The translations under genes and the position numbers were made by a program. DNA of 64,000 nt, taken from the NCBI GenBank assembly GCA_902780495.1, contig CACZFM010000001.1:62001-126000 (forward strand). Reading direction: 5' to 3'. The notes beneath the pieces are model-generated. The model was given only the letters and a program-made list of their open reading frames with translations, was not told the DNA's origin and did not search any database. Each line of letters starts with the position of its first letter. Positions within the stretch are counted from its first letter, which is position 1. The stretch comes from an uncultured Bacteroidales bacterium. GTDB taxonomy: Bacteria > Bacteroidota > Bacteroidia > Bacteroidales > Paludibacteraceae. Shown here one piece after another: positions 45,734-54,459 of the stretch.

Positions 45734-46255
45734 TTACTTTTCTACGATTATTTCTATACGTATATTCGAATAGGGTGCAACATGTTCGTTTCCTGTTGCG
45801 CCGTAGGCAAGATACCAAGGGACTAACAGGGAAAGCGAATCGCCCCGATGCAATTCTGGCAAAAGGGTCGCCAAAGCCTCCATGCGTTCGTATTTTCCGA
45901 CCTGCACGGTTTCGCGGATATTTTCCAAGAGAGTGGAGTCGCGCAAATCAAAGATACGCAGACCGAGCATGACAGATTCATCTTCCCGCAGCATGGGTTT
46001 CCAGTTGCTATACCCTCGCGTCCATATTCCGTTCTCCCACTGAGAATATCCATTGGCATAATTCAGCACTTGTCTATCGGCTTCGGCAGACATCTGTTCG
46101 TTGACACGAAGCATCGTCAACAACGCACTATCCTGCGTGACCGTTTTTCCGTTGTGATAGGTCGGGATTTGCGGTTTGGTATTATTGCCGCAAGCCGCCA
46201 AACCCATAACAAGGATTAAAAACAATATGTGGGAAACAGATTTGATAGCCGCAAT
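45734..46255 (-). CDS. FKBP-type peptidyl-prolyl isomerase-like lipoprotein (non-ATG start)
   Basis: The mature part fits a lipoprotein FKBP (LAACGNN lipobox; ...LPELHRGDSLSLLVPWYLAYG). No ATG gives a normal signal peptide. A TTG at 46225 would drop the basic n-region. An ATT at 46255 gives AAIKSVSHILFLILVMGLAAC, a good signal, and overlaps the rfbA stop by 1 nt. I give the longer form, about 173 residues, as the biologically sensible one. The canonical aromatic active-site residues are only partly conserved, so activity is uncertain. Confidence 0.65.
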   Translation of the reverse strand: MAAIKSVSHILFLILVMGLAACGNNTKPQIPTYHNGKTVTQDSALLTMLRVNEQMSAEADRQVLNYANGYSQWENGIWTRGYSNWKPMLREDESVMLGLRIFDLRDSTLLENIRETVQVGKYERMEALATLLPELHRGDSLSLLVPWYLAYGATGNEHVAPYSNIRIEIIVEK

Positions 46256-47127
46256 TATTTAGCCAAGGCGATGAGATATTGTCCGTACGCCGTTTTGCTG
46301 AGTTCTTCTCCGAGTTTACGTAATTGGTCGGCAGAAATCCATCCGTTTCTCCAAGCAATCTCTTCAATGCAAGAGATATAGAATCCTTGGCGTTTCTGGA
46401 TGGTGGCGATGAAATTGCCGGCATCCAGAAGGCTGTCGCAGTTTCCTGTATCCAACCATGCAAATCCGCGTGAGAAGAGTTTTACTTGCAACGTTCCTTC
46501 GTTGAGATAGACTTTGTTCAAGTCGGTGATTTCATATTCTCCGCGTGCACTGGGTTTGAGCGCTGCAGCTTTGTCACATACGGATGCATCGTAGAAATAC
46601 AATCCGGGTACAGCATAGTTGCTTTTGGGTTGCTGCGGCTTTTCTTCGAGCGAAAGTACGCGGTTGTTTTTATCGAACTCCACCACTCCATAGGCGCGAG
46701 GATCCTGCACTTCATAACCAAAGATACAAGCACCTTTCCCGTGTTCGGTTTGTGCCACCGCTTCGCGGAGCATAGTACCGAAATGTTGTCCATAGAACAA
46801 ATTGTCACCTAAAATAAGGCAACCCGATTCTCCATTCAGAAATTCACGCCCCAAGACAAATGCTTGCGCCAAGCCATTGGGGATTTCCTGAATTTTGTAT
46901 TCAAGGCGCATTCCCAACCGTTTGCCATCGCCCAACAGTTCGCGGAACATGGGCAAATCTCGCGGTGTAGAGATGATGAGTACTTCGCGAATCCCTGCCA
47001 GCATGAGCGTGGATAGCGGATAGTAAATCATGGGCTTGTCATAAACAGGCATAATCTGTTTAGAAATGGCTTTCGAGAGCGGATAGAGGCGCGTTGCGCT
47101 ACCTCCGGCAAGTATAATTCCTTTCAT
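46255..47127 (-). CDS. rfbA: Glucose-1-phosphate thymidylyltransferase
   Basis: 290 residues. Makes dTDP-glucose, the first step to dTDP-rhamnose for surface polysaccharides. MKGIILAGGSATRLYPLSKAISKQ and the KPMIYYPLSTLMLAG segment are diagnostic. No rfbB, C or D is nearby, so the pathway is split across the genome. Divergent from thiL with its own promoter. Confidence 0.96.
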   Translation of the reverse strand: MKGIILAGGSATRLYPLSKAISKQIMPVYDKPMIYYPLSTLMLAGIREVLIISTPRDLPMFRELLGDGKRLGMRLEYKIQEIPNGLAQAFVLGREFLNGESGCLILGDNLFYGQHFGTMLREAVAQTEHGKGACIFGYEVQDPRAYGVVEFDKNNRVLSLEEKPQQPKSNYAVPGLYFYDASVCDKAAALKPSARGEYEITDLNKVYLNEGTLQVKLFSRGFAWLDTGNCDSLLDAGNFIATIQKRQGFYISCIEEIAWRNGWISADQLRKLGEELSKTAYGQYLIALAK

Positions 47128-47167
47128 TGTATATATAGGTTAAAAAATTCGTTATACGCTATTCGGC

Positions 47168-47239
47168 GGCAAAATTACAAAAATATTCTGATTTGTGCAA
47201 ATAAATTTGCAATTATCAGAAAAATATTGTACTTTTGCA
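47168..47239. promoter_or_regulatory. Divergent promoters for rfbA and thiL
   Basis: Minus strand for rfbA: TTTG (about 47199-47202) and TAatTTTGCC (47168-47177). Plus strand for thiL: TTTG (47206-47209) and TActTTTGCA (47230-47239). The -33 elements lie side by side. Confidence 0.75.
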
Positions 47240-47260
47240 GCGAATTTTAGATATCAGACT

Positions 47261-48328
47261 ATGCAAAGAACAGAAATTTCGTCCCTTGGAGAGTTTGGAC
47301 TCATCCGCCATTTGACCGAAAAATTTGAAATCCGTCAGCCTTCAACAATAAAAGGTGTCGGTGATGATGCTGCCGTGCTTACCTTCGGCAAAAAACGCGT
47401 GCTGATGACCACTGACCTTCTGTTAGAGGGCATTCATTTTAATTTGGAATATGTGCCGTTGAAACATTTGGGATATAAATCGGCAGTGGTGAATTTTTCG
47501 GATGTATATGCAATGGGTGGTACTCCGACACAAATTACGGTTTCAGTCGGTGTTTCCGCACGTTTCTGCGTGGAAGATATGGAGGAATTGTATGCGGGAA
47601 TCAAACTGGCATGCGACCGATATGGTGTAGACCTTGTGGGCGGTGATACGTCGGCCTCGATGACAGGTTTGAGTATATCCATCACATGTCTCGGTGTAGC
47701 CGATGAAAAAGATATCATTTACCGCAACGGAGCAACAGAAAATGACTTGATTTGTGTATCGGGAAATCTCGGTACTGCTTATATGGGGCTGCAATTGCTG
47801 GAACGCGAAAACTATGCGATGGGTGACAAATCGAAACGGACAAATCCGGTTAGCGGTGACACCATTGATGCGTTTGAGGGCAGAGAGTATCTGTTAGAAA
47901 GACAACTAAAGCCGGAAGCCCGACGTGACATTATCGAACAACTGCGCAAAGCCGGTATCAAACCAACGGCAATGATGGATATATCGGACGGTTTGAGCAG
48001 CGAAGTGATGCATATATGCCATCAATCGGGAACGGGTTGCGCCATCTATGAGGATAAAATACCCATCGACCTGAAAGCTGCAGAACTGGCCGAAGAGATG
48101 AATCTAAACATTGTGACATGTGCGCTGAACGGTGGTGAAGATTATGAACTGCTGTTTACCTGCGATTTGAAAGATTATGAAAAACTACTGCCGCTGGACG
48201 ATATATATATGATAGGACATATGACCAAACCCAGTGCAGGTATGATGCTGATTGGCCGTAATGGCGAGGAACTGGAACTGAAAGCACAGGGTTGGAATGC
48301 GTTCAAAGAAAGTGCAAACGAGAAATAA
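47261..48328 (+). CDS. thiL: Thiamine-monophosphate kinase
   Basis: 355 residues from the ATG at 47261, downstream of the promoter; the earlier in-frame start at 47195 precedes it and is rejected. Phosphorylates thiamine monophosphate to the diphosphate cofactor. Recognised by GVGDDAAVL, TTDLLLEGIHF, VNFSDVYAMGG, GGDTSAS, MDISDGL and NGGEDYELLFT. Confidence 0.94.
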   Translation: MQRTEISSLGEFGLIRHLTEKFEIRQPSTIKGVGDDAAVLTFGKKRVLMTTDLLLEGIHFNLEYVPLKHLGYKSAVVNFSDVYAMGGTPTQITVSVGVSARFCVEDMEELYAGIKLACDRYGVDLVGGDTSASMTGLSISITCLGVADEKDIIYRNGATENDLICVSGNLGTAYMGLQLLERENYAMGDKSKRTNPVSGDTIDAFEGREYLLERQLKPEARRDIIEQLRKAGIKPTAMMDISDGLSSEVMHICHQSGTGCAIYEDKIPIDLKAAELAEEMNLNIVTCALNGGEDYELLFTCDLKDYEKLLPLDDIYMIGHMTKPSAGMMLIGRNGEELELKAQGWNAFKESANEK

Positions 48329-48334
48329 ATCAGT

Positions 48335-49471
48335 ATGAAAATCGTCATTTTAGGTACGGCATATCCATACAGGGGCGGATTGGCAACGTTCAATGAGCGC
48401 CTTGCCCGACAATTTCAGGAGGAAGGACATGAGGTGGAAGTGGTCACTTTTACGCTGCAATATCCGAAATTTCTGTTTCCGGGCAAGACCCAATACTCCA
48501 CAGAACCCGCCCCACAAGGATTGACGATTCGAAGAGCATTGAACGCGTGTAACCCACTATCGTGGAGAAAAGTGGGCAAACAGATACAAAAAAGTGCTCC
48601 AGACCTGCTGATATGTTGCTACTGGATGGCGTTTTTCGCTCCTGCTTATGCGACAGTGTGTCGTCTTGCAAAACGTAATGGAAAAACACGTTGTATAGCA
48701 TTGGTACATAATCTATTCCCGCATGAAAAGACGTTACTTGACCGTTTGTTGGCACCGCTTTTTGTGCATACACAGGATGCATTCGTGGCATTGAGTGAAT
48801 CTGTGGTGAAAGATATTCATGCCATGTGCGATGCTCCCGCCACCTCTTCCCCCCATCCGATATATGACCATTACGGCGCAAAAATGGAGAAAGCGGATGC
48901 TTGCAAGGCTCTGGGATTGGCGGAAGAGAATAATTATATGCTGTTTTTCGGCCTTGTGAGGGCGTATAAGGGGCTGGATTTACTATTGGATGCGTTTGGT
49001 GTGCTGAAAGAACGTTTTCCCCAATTGCGTCTGCTGATAGCAGGCGAGTTCTATGAAGATGAGGAAAAATACAAGGAACAAATACACCGTAACGGTTTGG
49101 ATGACAGGGTGATAATCCGAGATGAATTTATCCCCGATGCCGATTTGCGGAAATATTTCGGGGCGGCAAATTTAATAGTGCAACCCTATAAATCCGCTAC
49201 GCAAAGCGGTGTGACACAAGTGGCATTTCATTTCGAGAAGCCGATGCTTGTGACCAAAGTGGGGGGGCTGGATGAGATAGTGCATGACCATAAGATGGGA
49301 TATTGTGTTCCACCAGAACCGGGACGAATAGCAGAAGCGATTGTGGATTATTATGAACAAAACCGACAAGAGGCGTATACCCATTATCTTCGTCAGGAGA
49401 AATGCAAATATGAATGGAATAAACTGACAGAATCTTTTATGCGAATGCTGCAAAAGACGACAAATCCATAA
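48335..49471 (+). CDS. Glycosyltransferase family 4 protein
   Basis: 378 residues, GT-B fold. N-terminal VILGTAYPYRGGLATFNERLA binds the acceptor side; the C-terminal half has the donor site region (YMLFFGLVRAYKGLDLLLDAF, QPYKSATQSGVTQVAFHFEKP). Probably adds a sugar in LPS or glycan assembly; the substrate cannot be predicted. Starts 6 nt after thiL and precedes the KdsC-like phosphatase by 18 nt. Confidence 0.88.
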   Translation: MKIVILGTAYPYRGGLATFNERLARQFQEEGHEVEVVTFTLQYPKFLFPGKTQYSTEPAPQGLTIRRALNACNPLSWRKVGKQIQKSAPDLLICCYWMAFFAPAYATVCRLAKRNGKTRCIALVHNLFPHEKTLLDRLLAPLFVHTQDAFVALSESVVKDIHAMCDAPATSSPHPIYDHYGAKMEKADACKALGLAEENNYMLFFGLVRAYKGLDLLLDAFGVLKERFPQLRLLIAGEFYEDEEKYKEQIHRNGLDDRVIIRDEFIPDADLRKYFGAANLIVQPYKSATQSGVTQVAFHFEKPMLVTKVGGLDEIVHDHKMGYCVPPEPGRIAEAIVDYYEQNRQEAYTHYLRQEKCKYEWNKLTESFMRMLQKTTNP

Positions 49472-49489
49472 GAAGAAAGGAGAAACAAT

Positions 49490-49978
49490 ATGATACGATT
49501 ATTTCTAACCGATGTAGATGGCTGTTTGACGGATGGCGGAATGTATTACAGTGCGAATGGTGACGAGTTGAAACGCTTCTGTGTGTATGACGGGATGGGG
49601 ATGGTACAACTACGCAAAAAAGGTGTCAAATGCGGTATATTAACATCGGAAACCACACCAATCGTGGAACGTAGAGCCAAGAAACTGAATCTGGATTATT
49701 TGTTTATGGGTGTGGGTTCGCAGGTGCAAGATGGCGCTACGAGCAAGTTGGAGGTATGCCAACAGATTTGCAAGGAGATGGGAATCGGTTTGGATGAAGT
49801 GTGCTATGTGGGCGATGATGTCAACGATTTGGATATTCTGCAATCTGTCGGAATGCCGGTTTGTCCGCGCAATGCACGACCGGAAGTTAAGCAAATATCA
49901 GGCATTTGGGTGCTGGAACATTGCGGTGGTGATGGTGCAATCCGTGAGGTGGCGGATAGAATTCTCAAGGAGCTATAG
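49490..49978 (+). CDS. kdsC: KdsC-like HAD phosphatase (Kdo-8-phosphate phosphatase)
   Basis: 162 residues, C0-type HAD. DxD motif in LTDVDGCLTDGGMYY, motif II LTSE, and the terminal GDDVNDLDIL. Length and sequence fit KdsC, which releases Kdo for the LPS core; nearby lpxB and lptE fit this. Another sugar-phosphate phosphatase is possible. Confidence 0.85.
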   Translation: MIRLFLTDVDGCLTDGGMYYSANGDELKRFCVYDGMGMVQLRKKGVKCGILTSETTPIVERRAKKLNLDYLFMGVGSQVQDGATSKLEVCQQICKEMGIGLDEVCYVGDDVNDLDILQSVGMPVCPRNARPEVKQISGIWVLEHCGGDGAIREVADRILKEL

Positions 49979-49980
49979 CG

Positions 49981-50958
49981 TTAATCTTCAGCGATTTTCA
50001 GCAAGTCCAACAAACAGAGGGCTGTCATGGCTTCCACCACAGGAACTGCTCGGACGGCAATGCAACAATCGTGTCTTCCGCCATACGTCCGACGAAGTGT
50101 GGCTGCAGGTTTGAACGCGCAATGAAAAACGATGTCTGCCCCATCGCTAATGCCGCCGTAAATACCCTCACTATGATTGTAGTCTTCGGCAGAAAAAGGG
50201 GTTCTATCTTGGTTCAGGTATAATTGGCTGCCAAGTTGATGTACTCCATCAAACCCAATACCATAGGAAAACCCTTTACAACCGTTAATACTCATCATGG
50301 CAAACGCAAGCCGGGCTTGCAATTTGTCAAAGATAGGTTCTCCTACACCCGCGGGAAGGCCGTGAATGCGACATTCCACCACTCCTCCGATGGTATCACC
50401 GGCTTGTTGCACCTCTTTCAAGACTGCATTGAATCGAGAGGAATCCGTTTCGCTTCCTATTTGGGTCAAACGGGCTTCGATGGTGATGCCGCGATTGAGA
50501 AGTTCCTGTCGGGCGAGAGAGCCTGCCACTACACGTGCGGCGGTCTCCCGAGCAGATGCTCTTCCTCCCCCGCGATGGTCGCGAATGCCGTATTTGAGTT
50601 GATAGGTAAGGTCAGCATGTCCAGGACGGAAATTGTGTTTCATCCATTCATAATCATCGCTATGGGCATCCCGATTGCGGATAAGGAAAGCGATAGGTGT
50701 TCCTAATGCGATTAAACCCTCGGATGTTTCCATTACTCCACTCAGCCATTCCACTTCGTCCTGTTCGTGAATGGCACGCGGAGAGACACCAATGGAATCC
50801 GTATCTTTTCCTGCCCGCCGAAGTAACTCATGACGGATGGATGAAAGGTCAATGGCACTGCCTGCGCGAACACCTTCTACAATGCCACCTATGGCTTTGC
50901 CATGTGACTCTCCGAAACTGGTGAAATGAAATGCTTGTCCGAATGAATTCATGCTCAA
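49981..50958 (-). CDS. aroC: Chorismate synthase
   Basis: 325 residues, slightly shorter than usual at the C-terminus. Makes chorismate from EPSP with reduced FMN. N-terminal FGESHGKAIGGIVEGV, central GGGRASARETAARVVAG and FSYGIGFDGV are diagnostic. Converges on the kdsC-like gene with a 2-nt gap and has its own promoter divergent from the PCMD-like gene. Confidence 0.95.
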   Translation of the reverse strand: MSMNSFGQAFHFTSFGESHGKAIGGIVEGVRAGSAIDLSSIRHELLRRAGKDTDSIGVSPRAIHEQDEVEWLSGVMETSEGLIALGTPIAFLIRNRDAHSDDYEWMKHNFRPGHADLTYQLKYGIRDHRGGGRASARETAARVVAGSLARQELLNRGITIEARLTQIGSETDSSRFNAVLKEVQQAGDTIGGVVECRIHGLPAGVGEPIFDKLQARLAFAMMSINGCKGFSYGIGFDGVHQLGSQLYLNQDRTPFSAEDYNHSEGIYGGISDGADIVFHCAFKPAATLRRTYGGRHDCCIAVRAVPVVEAMTALCLLDLLKIAED

Positions 50959-50995
50959 ATGGTGCTATTGGGTTCGTTATTTTACAGAAAAACGA

Positions 50996-51065
50996 TGCAA
51001 AAGTACAAATAAAGTCCGATATGGGCAAAAAAATTTGTATAATTCAAAAAAAAAGTATATCTTTG
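50996..51065. promoter_or_regulatory. Divergent promoters for aroC and the PCMD-like gene
   Basis: Minus strand for aroC: TTTG (51026-51029) and TAcTTTTGCA (50996-51005). Plus strand: TTTG (51034-51037) and TAtcTTTG (51058-51065) for the next gene at 51086. Confidence 0.7.
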
Positions 51066-51085
51066 CCGCGTTTTTTGAAGATAGT

Positions 51086-52039
51086 ATGATGAAGAAAACC
51101 GCAATACTGTGTTTTAGCCTCTTTATAGTGACCTGTTTGCAGGCAGAAAGAGTTGTGCCGGTGTCGTATGGTTCGTTTGAGACATGGACGGTAAGGCACA
51201 TTAAGGAATCCAAACTTATCGGGGGAAAGATGCGTACGTTGTACGTTGTCGCCCCTACAGATACCATAGAAGGAAATGTTCCGTATGTGTACGGGAAGAA
51301 AGGTAATCCGTGGTCAATGAGCGATGCATACGCTGTTGTTGCCGGTATTCACAAGGCGGCAGGTACTGTGTTCCCGGAAAAGCGAGGTGACGGAACGTGT
51401 TGCCGTATGGATGTGAAAATGATGGAAGTGGTGGTGATGGGATTTATCAACATTCATGTACTGGTGAACGGTACGATTTTTTGGGGAAAGACGATAGAAC
51501 CGATACGGACCGCCAATGACCCTTATCAGAATATTGATTTCGGTGTGCCTTTTACCCAGACACCCAAATATTTGCAATTTGATTACAAGTGCCGTGTATC
51601 GCCAGACCAATGGATATGGCGTGCAACGGGAACCAGCCCGATGAAGAAAATAAAGGGGCACGATGAATGTGAGGCTTACTTGCTGTTGCAGAAAAGATGG
51701 GAAGATGCAGATGGCAATATTCATTCGCTACGCGTCGGCACTGCATACGAGCGCTATGGCGAAGACCAATTAACATGGGTGAATGACCACCGCATAGAGG
51801 TATTGTACGGAGATATTACCAATCATCCTTCCTACAAACCCTATATGGGGCTTGAACGCCCGTGCCGAGCGATGAATTCCAAAGGCAAGATTGTTCCTAT
51901 CCGCGAAGAAGGGTGGGCGCCACAAGGAACCAAACCGACCCATGCCATACTGATGTTGACATCCGGTTGTTATGATGCGTTCTTGGGACATGACGGAAAC
52001 GCATTTTGGATAGACAATGTGAAATTAGTGTATGAATAA
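51086..52039 (+). CDS. PCMD-like putative carbohydrate metabolism protein, secreted
   Basis: 317 residues from the ATG at 51086 (MMKKTAILCFSLFIVTCLQA signal peptide); the in-frame start 135 nt earlier lies before the promoter. The sequence begins with the GSFETW motif and has the beta-sandwich layout (VLVNGTIFWGKTIEP, FTQTPKYLQFDYKC, DAFLGHDGNAFWIDNVKLVYE) of PCMD domains, thought to bind or process carbohydrates. Role unproven. Its stop overlaps the next start by one base. Confidence 0.7.
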   Translation: MMKKTAILCFSLFIVTCLQAERVVPVSYGSFETWTVRHIKESKLIGGKMRTLYVVAPTDTIEGNVPYVYGKKGNPWSMSDAYAVVAGIHKAAGTVFPEKRGDGTCCRMDVKMMEVVVMGFINIHVLVNGTIFWGKTIEPIRTANDPYQNIDFGVPFTQTPKYLQFDYKCRVSPDQWIWRATGTSPMKKIKGHDECEAYLLLQKRWEDADGNIHSLRVGTAYERYGEDQLTWVNDHRIEVLYGDITNHPSYKPYMGLERPCRAMNSKGKIVPIREEGWAPQGTKPTHAILMLTSGCYDAFLGHDGNAFWIDNVKLVYE

Positions 52040-53244
52040 TGATTAGTTATCTGCAACATATACCATTGTGGGAACTGGTGCTACTTGGCGCTTTTCTAGT
52101 GCTGTTCCTATACCAGGTGTATTTCCTCTTTCGCTATATGTGGCTGCGTTCGCAGGCAAGCGAAGTGCAGCAGGAATCTGTTGTTGCTTCCACTCCCCGC
52201 TCCAACAAACCGCATCTTATACAATTGGATTTGTTTGCCCCGACGGTGAAAGGCGTGTCGGTTATCGTATCGGCACGAAACGAAGCCCTTAACCTGAAGC
52301 CGTTTTTGCAAGCACTATTGGAACAAGATTATCCGTTGTTTGAAGTGATTGTGGTAAATGACGGGTCGGAAGACGATACGCAAGACGTACTGGATGCGTA
52401 CATGGTCAAGTACCGCCGCCTGAAATTAACCTTTGTTCCCAAGGGGGCTCGCGTAATCAGCAGCAAGAAACTGGCATTGACACTCGCAGTGAAGGCAGCC
52501 CAGTATGATTATCTCCTGTTTACGGATGCCGATTGCCGTCCGGAATCCAAGTACTGGATTCGTGATATGGTGCGAGGCTTTGAGGCGAATGAGCAAACGG
52601 AGATTGTCTTAGGATATGGTGCGTACTTTGCCACCAAGGGACACGTCAGCCGTCTGACACAATATGAAACCCTTACGACAGGGCTTCAATATATGGGTTT
52701 TGCCCGTGCCGGTCGTCCCTACATGGGAGTGGGGAGGAATCTGGCATACCGTAAGGAACTGTTTGTCCGCAATAACGGTTTTGCTTCCTTTGCCGGCGAG
52801 AAAGCAGGCGATGATGATTTGTTTGTCAATCATACGGCTACCTCCGCCAATACTATTGTGGTGAGTACACCAGAGAGTATCACCTGGTCGCTACCGAAGT
52901 CCTCATTCAGCGCATGGTATCAGCAACGCAAAAGGCATTTGAGTGTGTCGTCTCTCTATACACCGAAGACAAAGTTCCTATTGGCACTTGAACCGATATG
53001 CAGGGGATTGTTTTATGCGTTGTTGTTGGTACTAATGGTGGTGGCTGCATGGCCGGTGAAAGTAGCAATAGGAGGAATATATCTGCTTCGTTTGCTGTTA
53101 CAATACGGTGTTTTTGCAAGGGGAGCTCGATTGCTCCGCGGGGAACGTGTTCCGATGGTGTCGATTGCCTGGTTCGATATAACACTGCCCATTCTTACCT
53201 TGTTCCTGCTGTCGTCACCGCGCAAGAGAAATCAATACTGGTAA
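52039..53244 (+). CDS. Membrane glycosyltransferase family 2 protein
   Basis: 401 residues. N-terminal membrane segment (LVLLGAFLVLFLYQVYFLF), GT2 catalytic domain (VSVIVSARNEALNLKPFL, VIVVNDGSEDDT, LLFTDADCRP, GDDDLFVN, QQRKRH) and two C-terminal membrane segments. Processive-type GT2 with a Q/RxxRW-like motif, probably making or modifying a surface polysaccharide. Translationally coupled to the PCMD-like gene. Confidence 0.9.
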   Translation: MISYLQHIPLWELVLLGAFLVLFLYQVYFLFRYMWLRSQASEVQQESVVASTPRSNKPHLIQLDLFAPTVKGVSVIVSARNEALNLKPFLQALLEQDYPLFEVIVVNDGSEDDTQDVLDAYMVKYRRLKLTFVPKGARVISSKKLALTLAVKAAQYDYLLFTDADCRPESKYWIRDMVRGFEANEQTEIVLGYGAYFATKGHVSRLTQYETLTTGLQYMGFARAGRPYMGVGRNLAYRKELFVRNNGFASFAGEKAGDDDLFVNHTATSANTIVVSTPESITWSLPKSSFSAWYQQRKRHLSVSSLYTPKTKFLLALEPICRGLFYALLLVLMVVAAWPVKVAIGGIYLLRLLLQYGVFARGARLLRGERVPMVSIAWFDITLPILTLFLLSSPRKRNQYW

Positions 53245-53266
53245 TACATAATAAATCCGATTTGAT

Positions 53267-53572
53267 ATGGAAGAACAAAAATTGAACATCAACCTTACTC
53301 CCGAAGTGGCAGAAGGTACTTATGCCAATCTGGCTGTTATTGCACACTCGTCATCAGAGTTTATATTGGACTTTGTCCGCATGATGCCCGGTGTGAAGCA
53401 GGCAAATGTGAAGTCTCGTATTATATTGACTCCCGAACATGCAAAGCGTCTGTTGTTTGCTCTTCAGGACAATATGACGAAATATGAAAAGCAGTTCGGT
53501 ACTATCCAACTGAACGGGAAACCCAATCCCGGTTCAACAATTCCGATGTCTTTCGGAGGAGGTGAGGCATGA
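53267..53572 (+). CDS. DUF3467 family protein
   Basis: 101 residues. Conserved start LNINLTPEVAEGTYANLAVIAHSSSEFILDFVRMMPG (in segments) is diagnostic of the small DUF3467 family. No function known. Overlaps the nucleoside phosphorylase start by 4 nt (ATGA), so the two are coupled. Confidence 0.88.
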   Translation: MEEQKLNINLTPEVAEGTYANLAVIAHSSSEFILDFVRMMPGVKQANVKSRIILTPEHAKRLLFALQDNMTKYEKQFGTIQLNGKPNPGSTIPMSFGGGEA

Positions 53573-54444
53573 AGACGTTTCCTCCCAGCCAACTTATTAT
53601 CAATGCCGACGGTTCGGCATTCCATCTTCATTTGAAGCCAGCGTTCCTGGCAGACAAGATTATTCTGGTGGGTGATCAAGACCGTGTGGATATGGTGGCT
53701 TCCTTTTTTGACGAAGGCAGTATAGAGTGCGATGTGCAGAACCGTGAGTTTCATACCATAACGGGTATGTACAAGGGCAAACGCATCTCCTGTATATCTA
53801 CGGGTATAGGTACTGACAACTGCGATATAGTGATGAACGAGATAGATGCGCTGGCAAATATAGATTTCGTTACCCGTACCGAAAATCCGGTTCACCGTCA
53901 ACTTGAGATAGTGCGTGTGGGCACTTGCGGCGGTATGCAGGAAGATATTCCGTTGGGTGCCTTTTTGGTAAGCCAAAAGTCAATAGGGTTTGACGGTGTG
54001 CTTGCTTTCTATCATGACAGAGACAAGATTTCCGATCTCGGTTTTGAGAAAGCCCTTACGGAATTCATCCACTATCCCGCCAAGGCGGCTGTGCCCTACG
54101 TAGTGTCTGCTGATGCCGAACTGGTGGACCGCATCGCCAAGGATGATATGATGCGCGGTTGTACTATCGCCGCTAATGGTTTCTACGGACCGCAAGGCCG
54201 CGTGCTGCGTGTGCCGATAGCTGTGGAAGACATCAATGAGCGTATCACCGATTTCCGCTATGAGGGGCAGCGCATTACGAACTATGAAATGGAAGGTTCC
54301 TGTATTGCGGGCTTGGCCTTGCAGATGGGGCACAAAGCTATGACAGTGTGCTGCGTGATAGCGCAACGCAAGATAGAGGCTGCCAATACCGATTACAAAC
54401 CCCGTATTCGCCAACTCGTAGAGACCGTTCTTGAGCGTATTTAA
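53569..54444 (+). CDS. Nucleoside phosphorylase (uridine phosphorylase-like)
   Basis: 291 residues of the NP-I family. Releases the base from nucleosides with phosphate. VRVGTCGGMQEDIPLGAF and the active-site MEGSCIAGLALQMG (NYEMEGS) are visible. The N-terminal about 50 residues are longer than in short UPs. Base specificity cannot be decided from sequence; uridine is the most likely. Confidence 0.85.
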   Translation: MKTFPPSQLIINADGSAFHLHLKPAFLADKIILVGDQDRVDMVASFFDEGSIECDVQNREFHTITGMYKGKRISCISTGIGTDNCDIVMNEIDALANIDFVTRTENPVHRQLEIVRVGTCGGMQEDIPLGAFLVSQKSIGFDGVLAFYHDRDKISDLGFEKALTEFIHYPAKAAVPYVVSADAELVDRIAKDDMMRGCTIAANGFYGPQGRVLRVPIAVEDINERITDFRYEGQRITNYEMEGSCIAGLALQMGHKAMTVCCVIAQRKIEAANTDYKPRIRQLVETVLERI

Positions 54445-54459
54445 CCAATAGTATACAAT

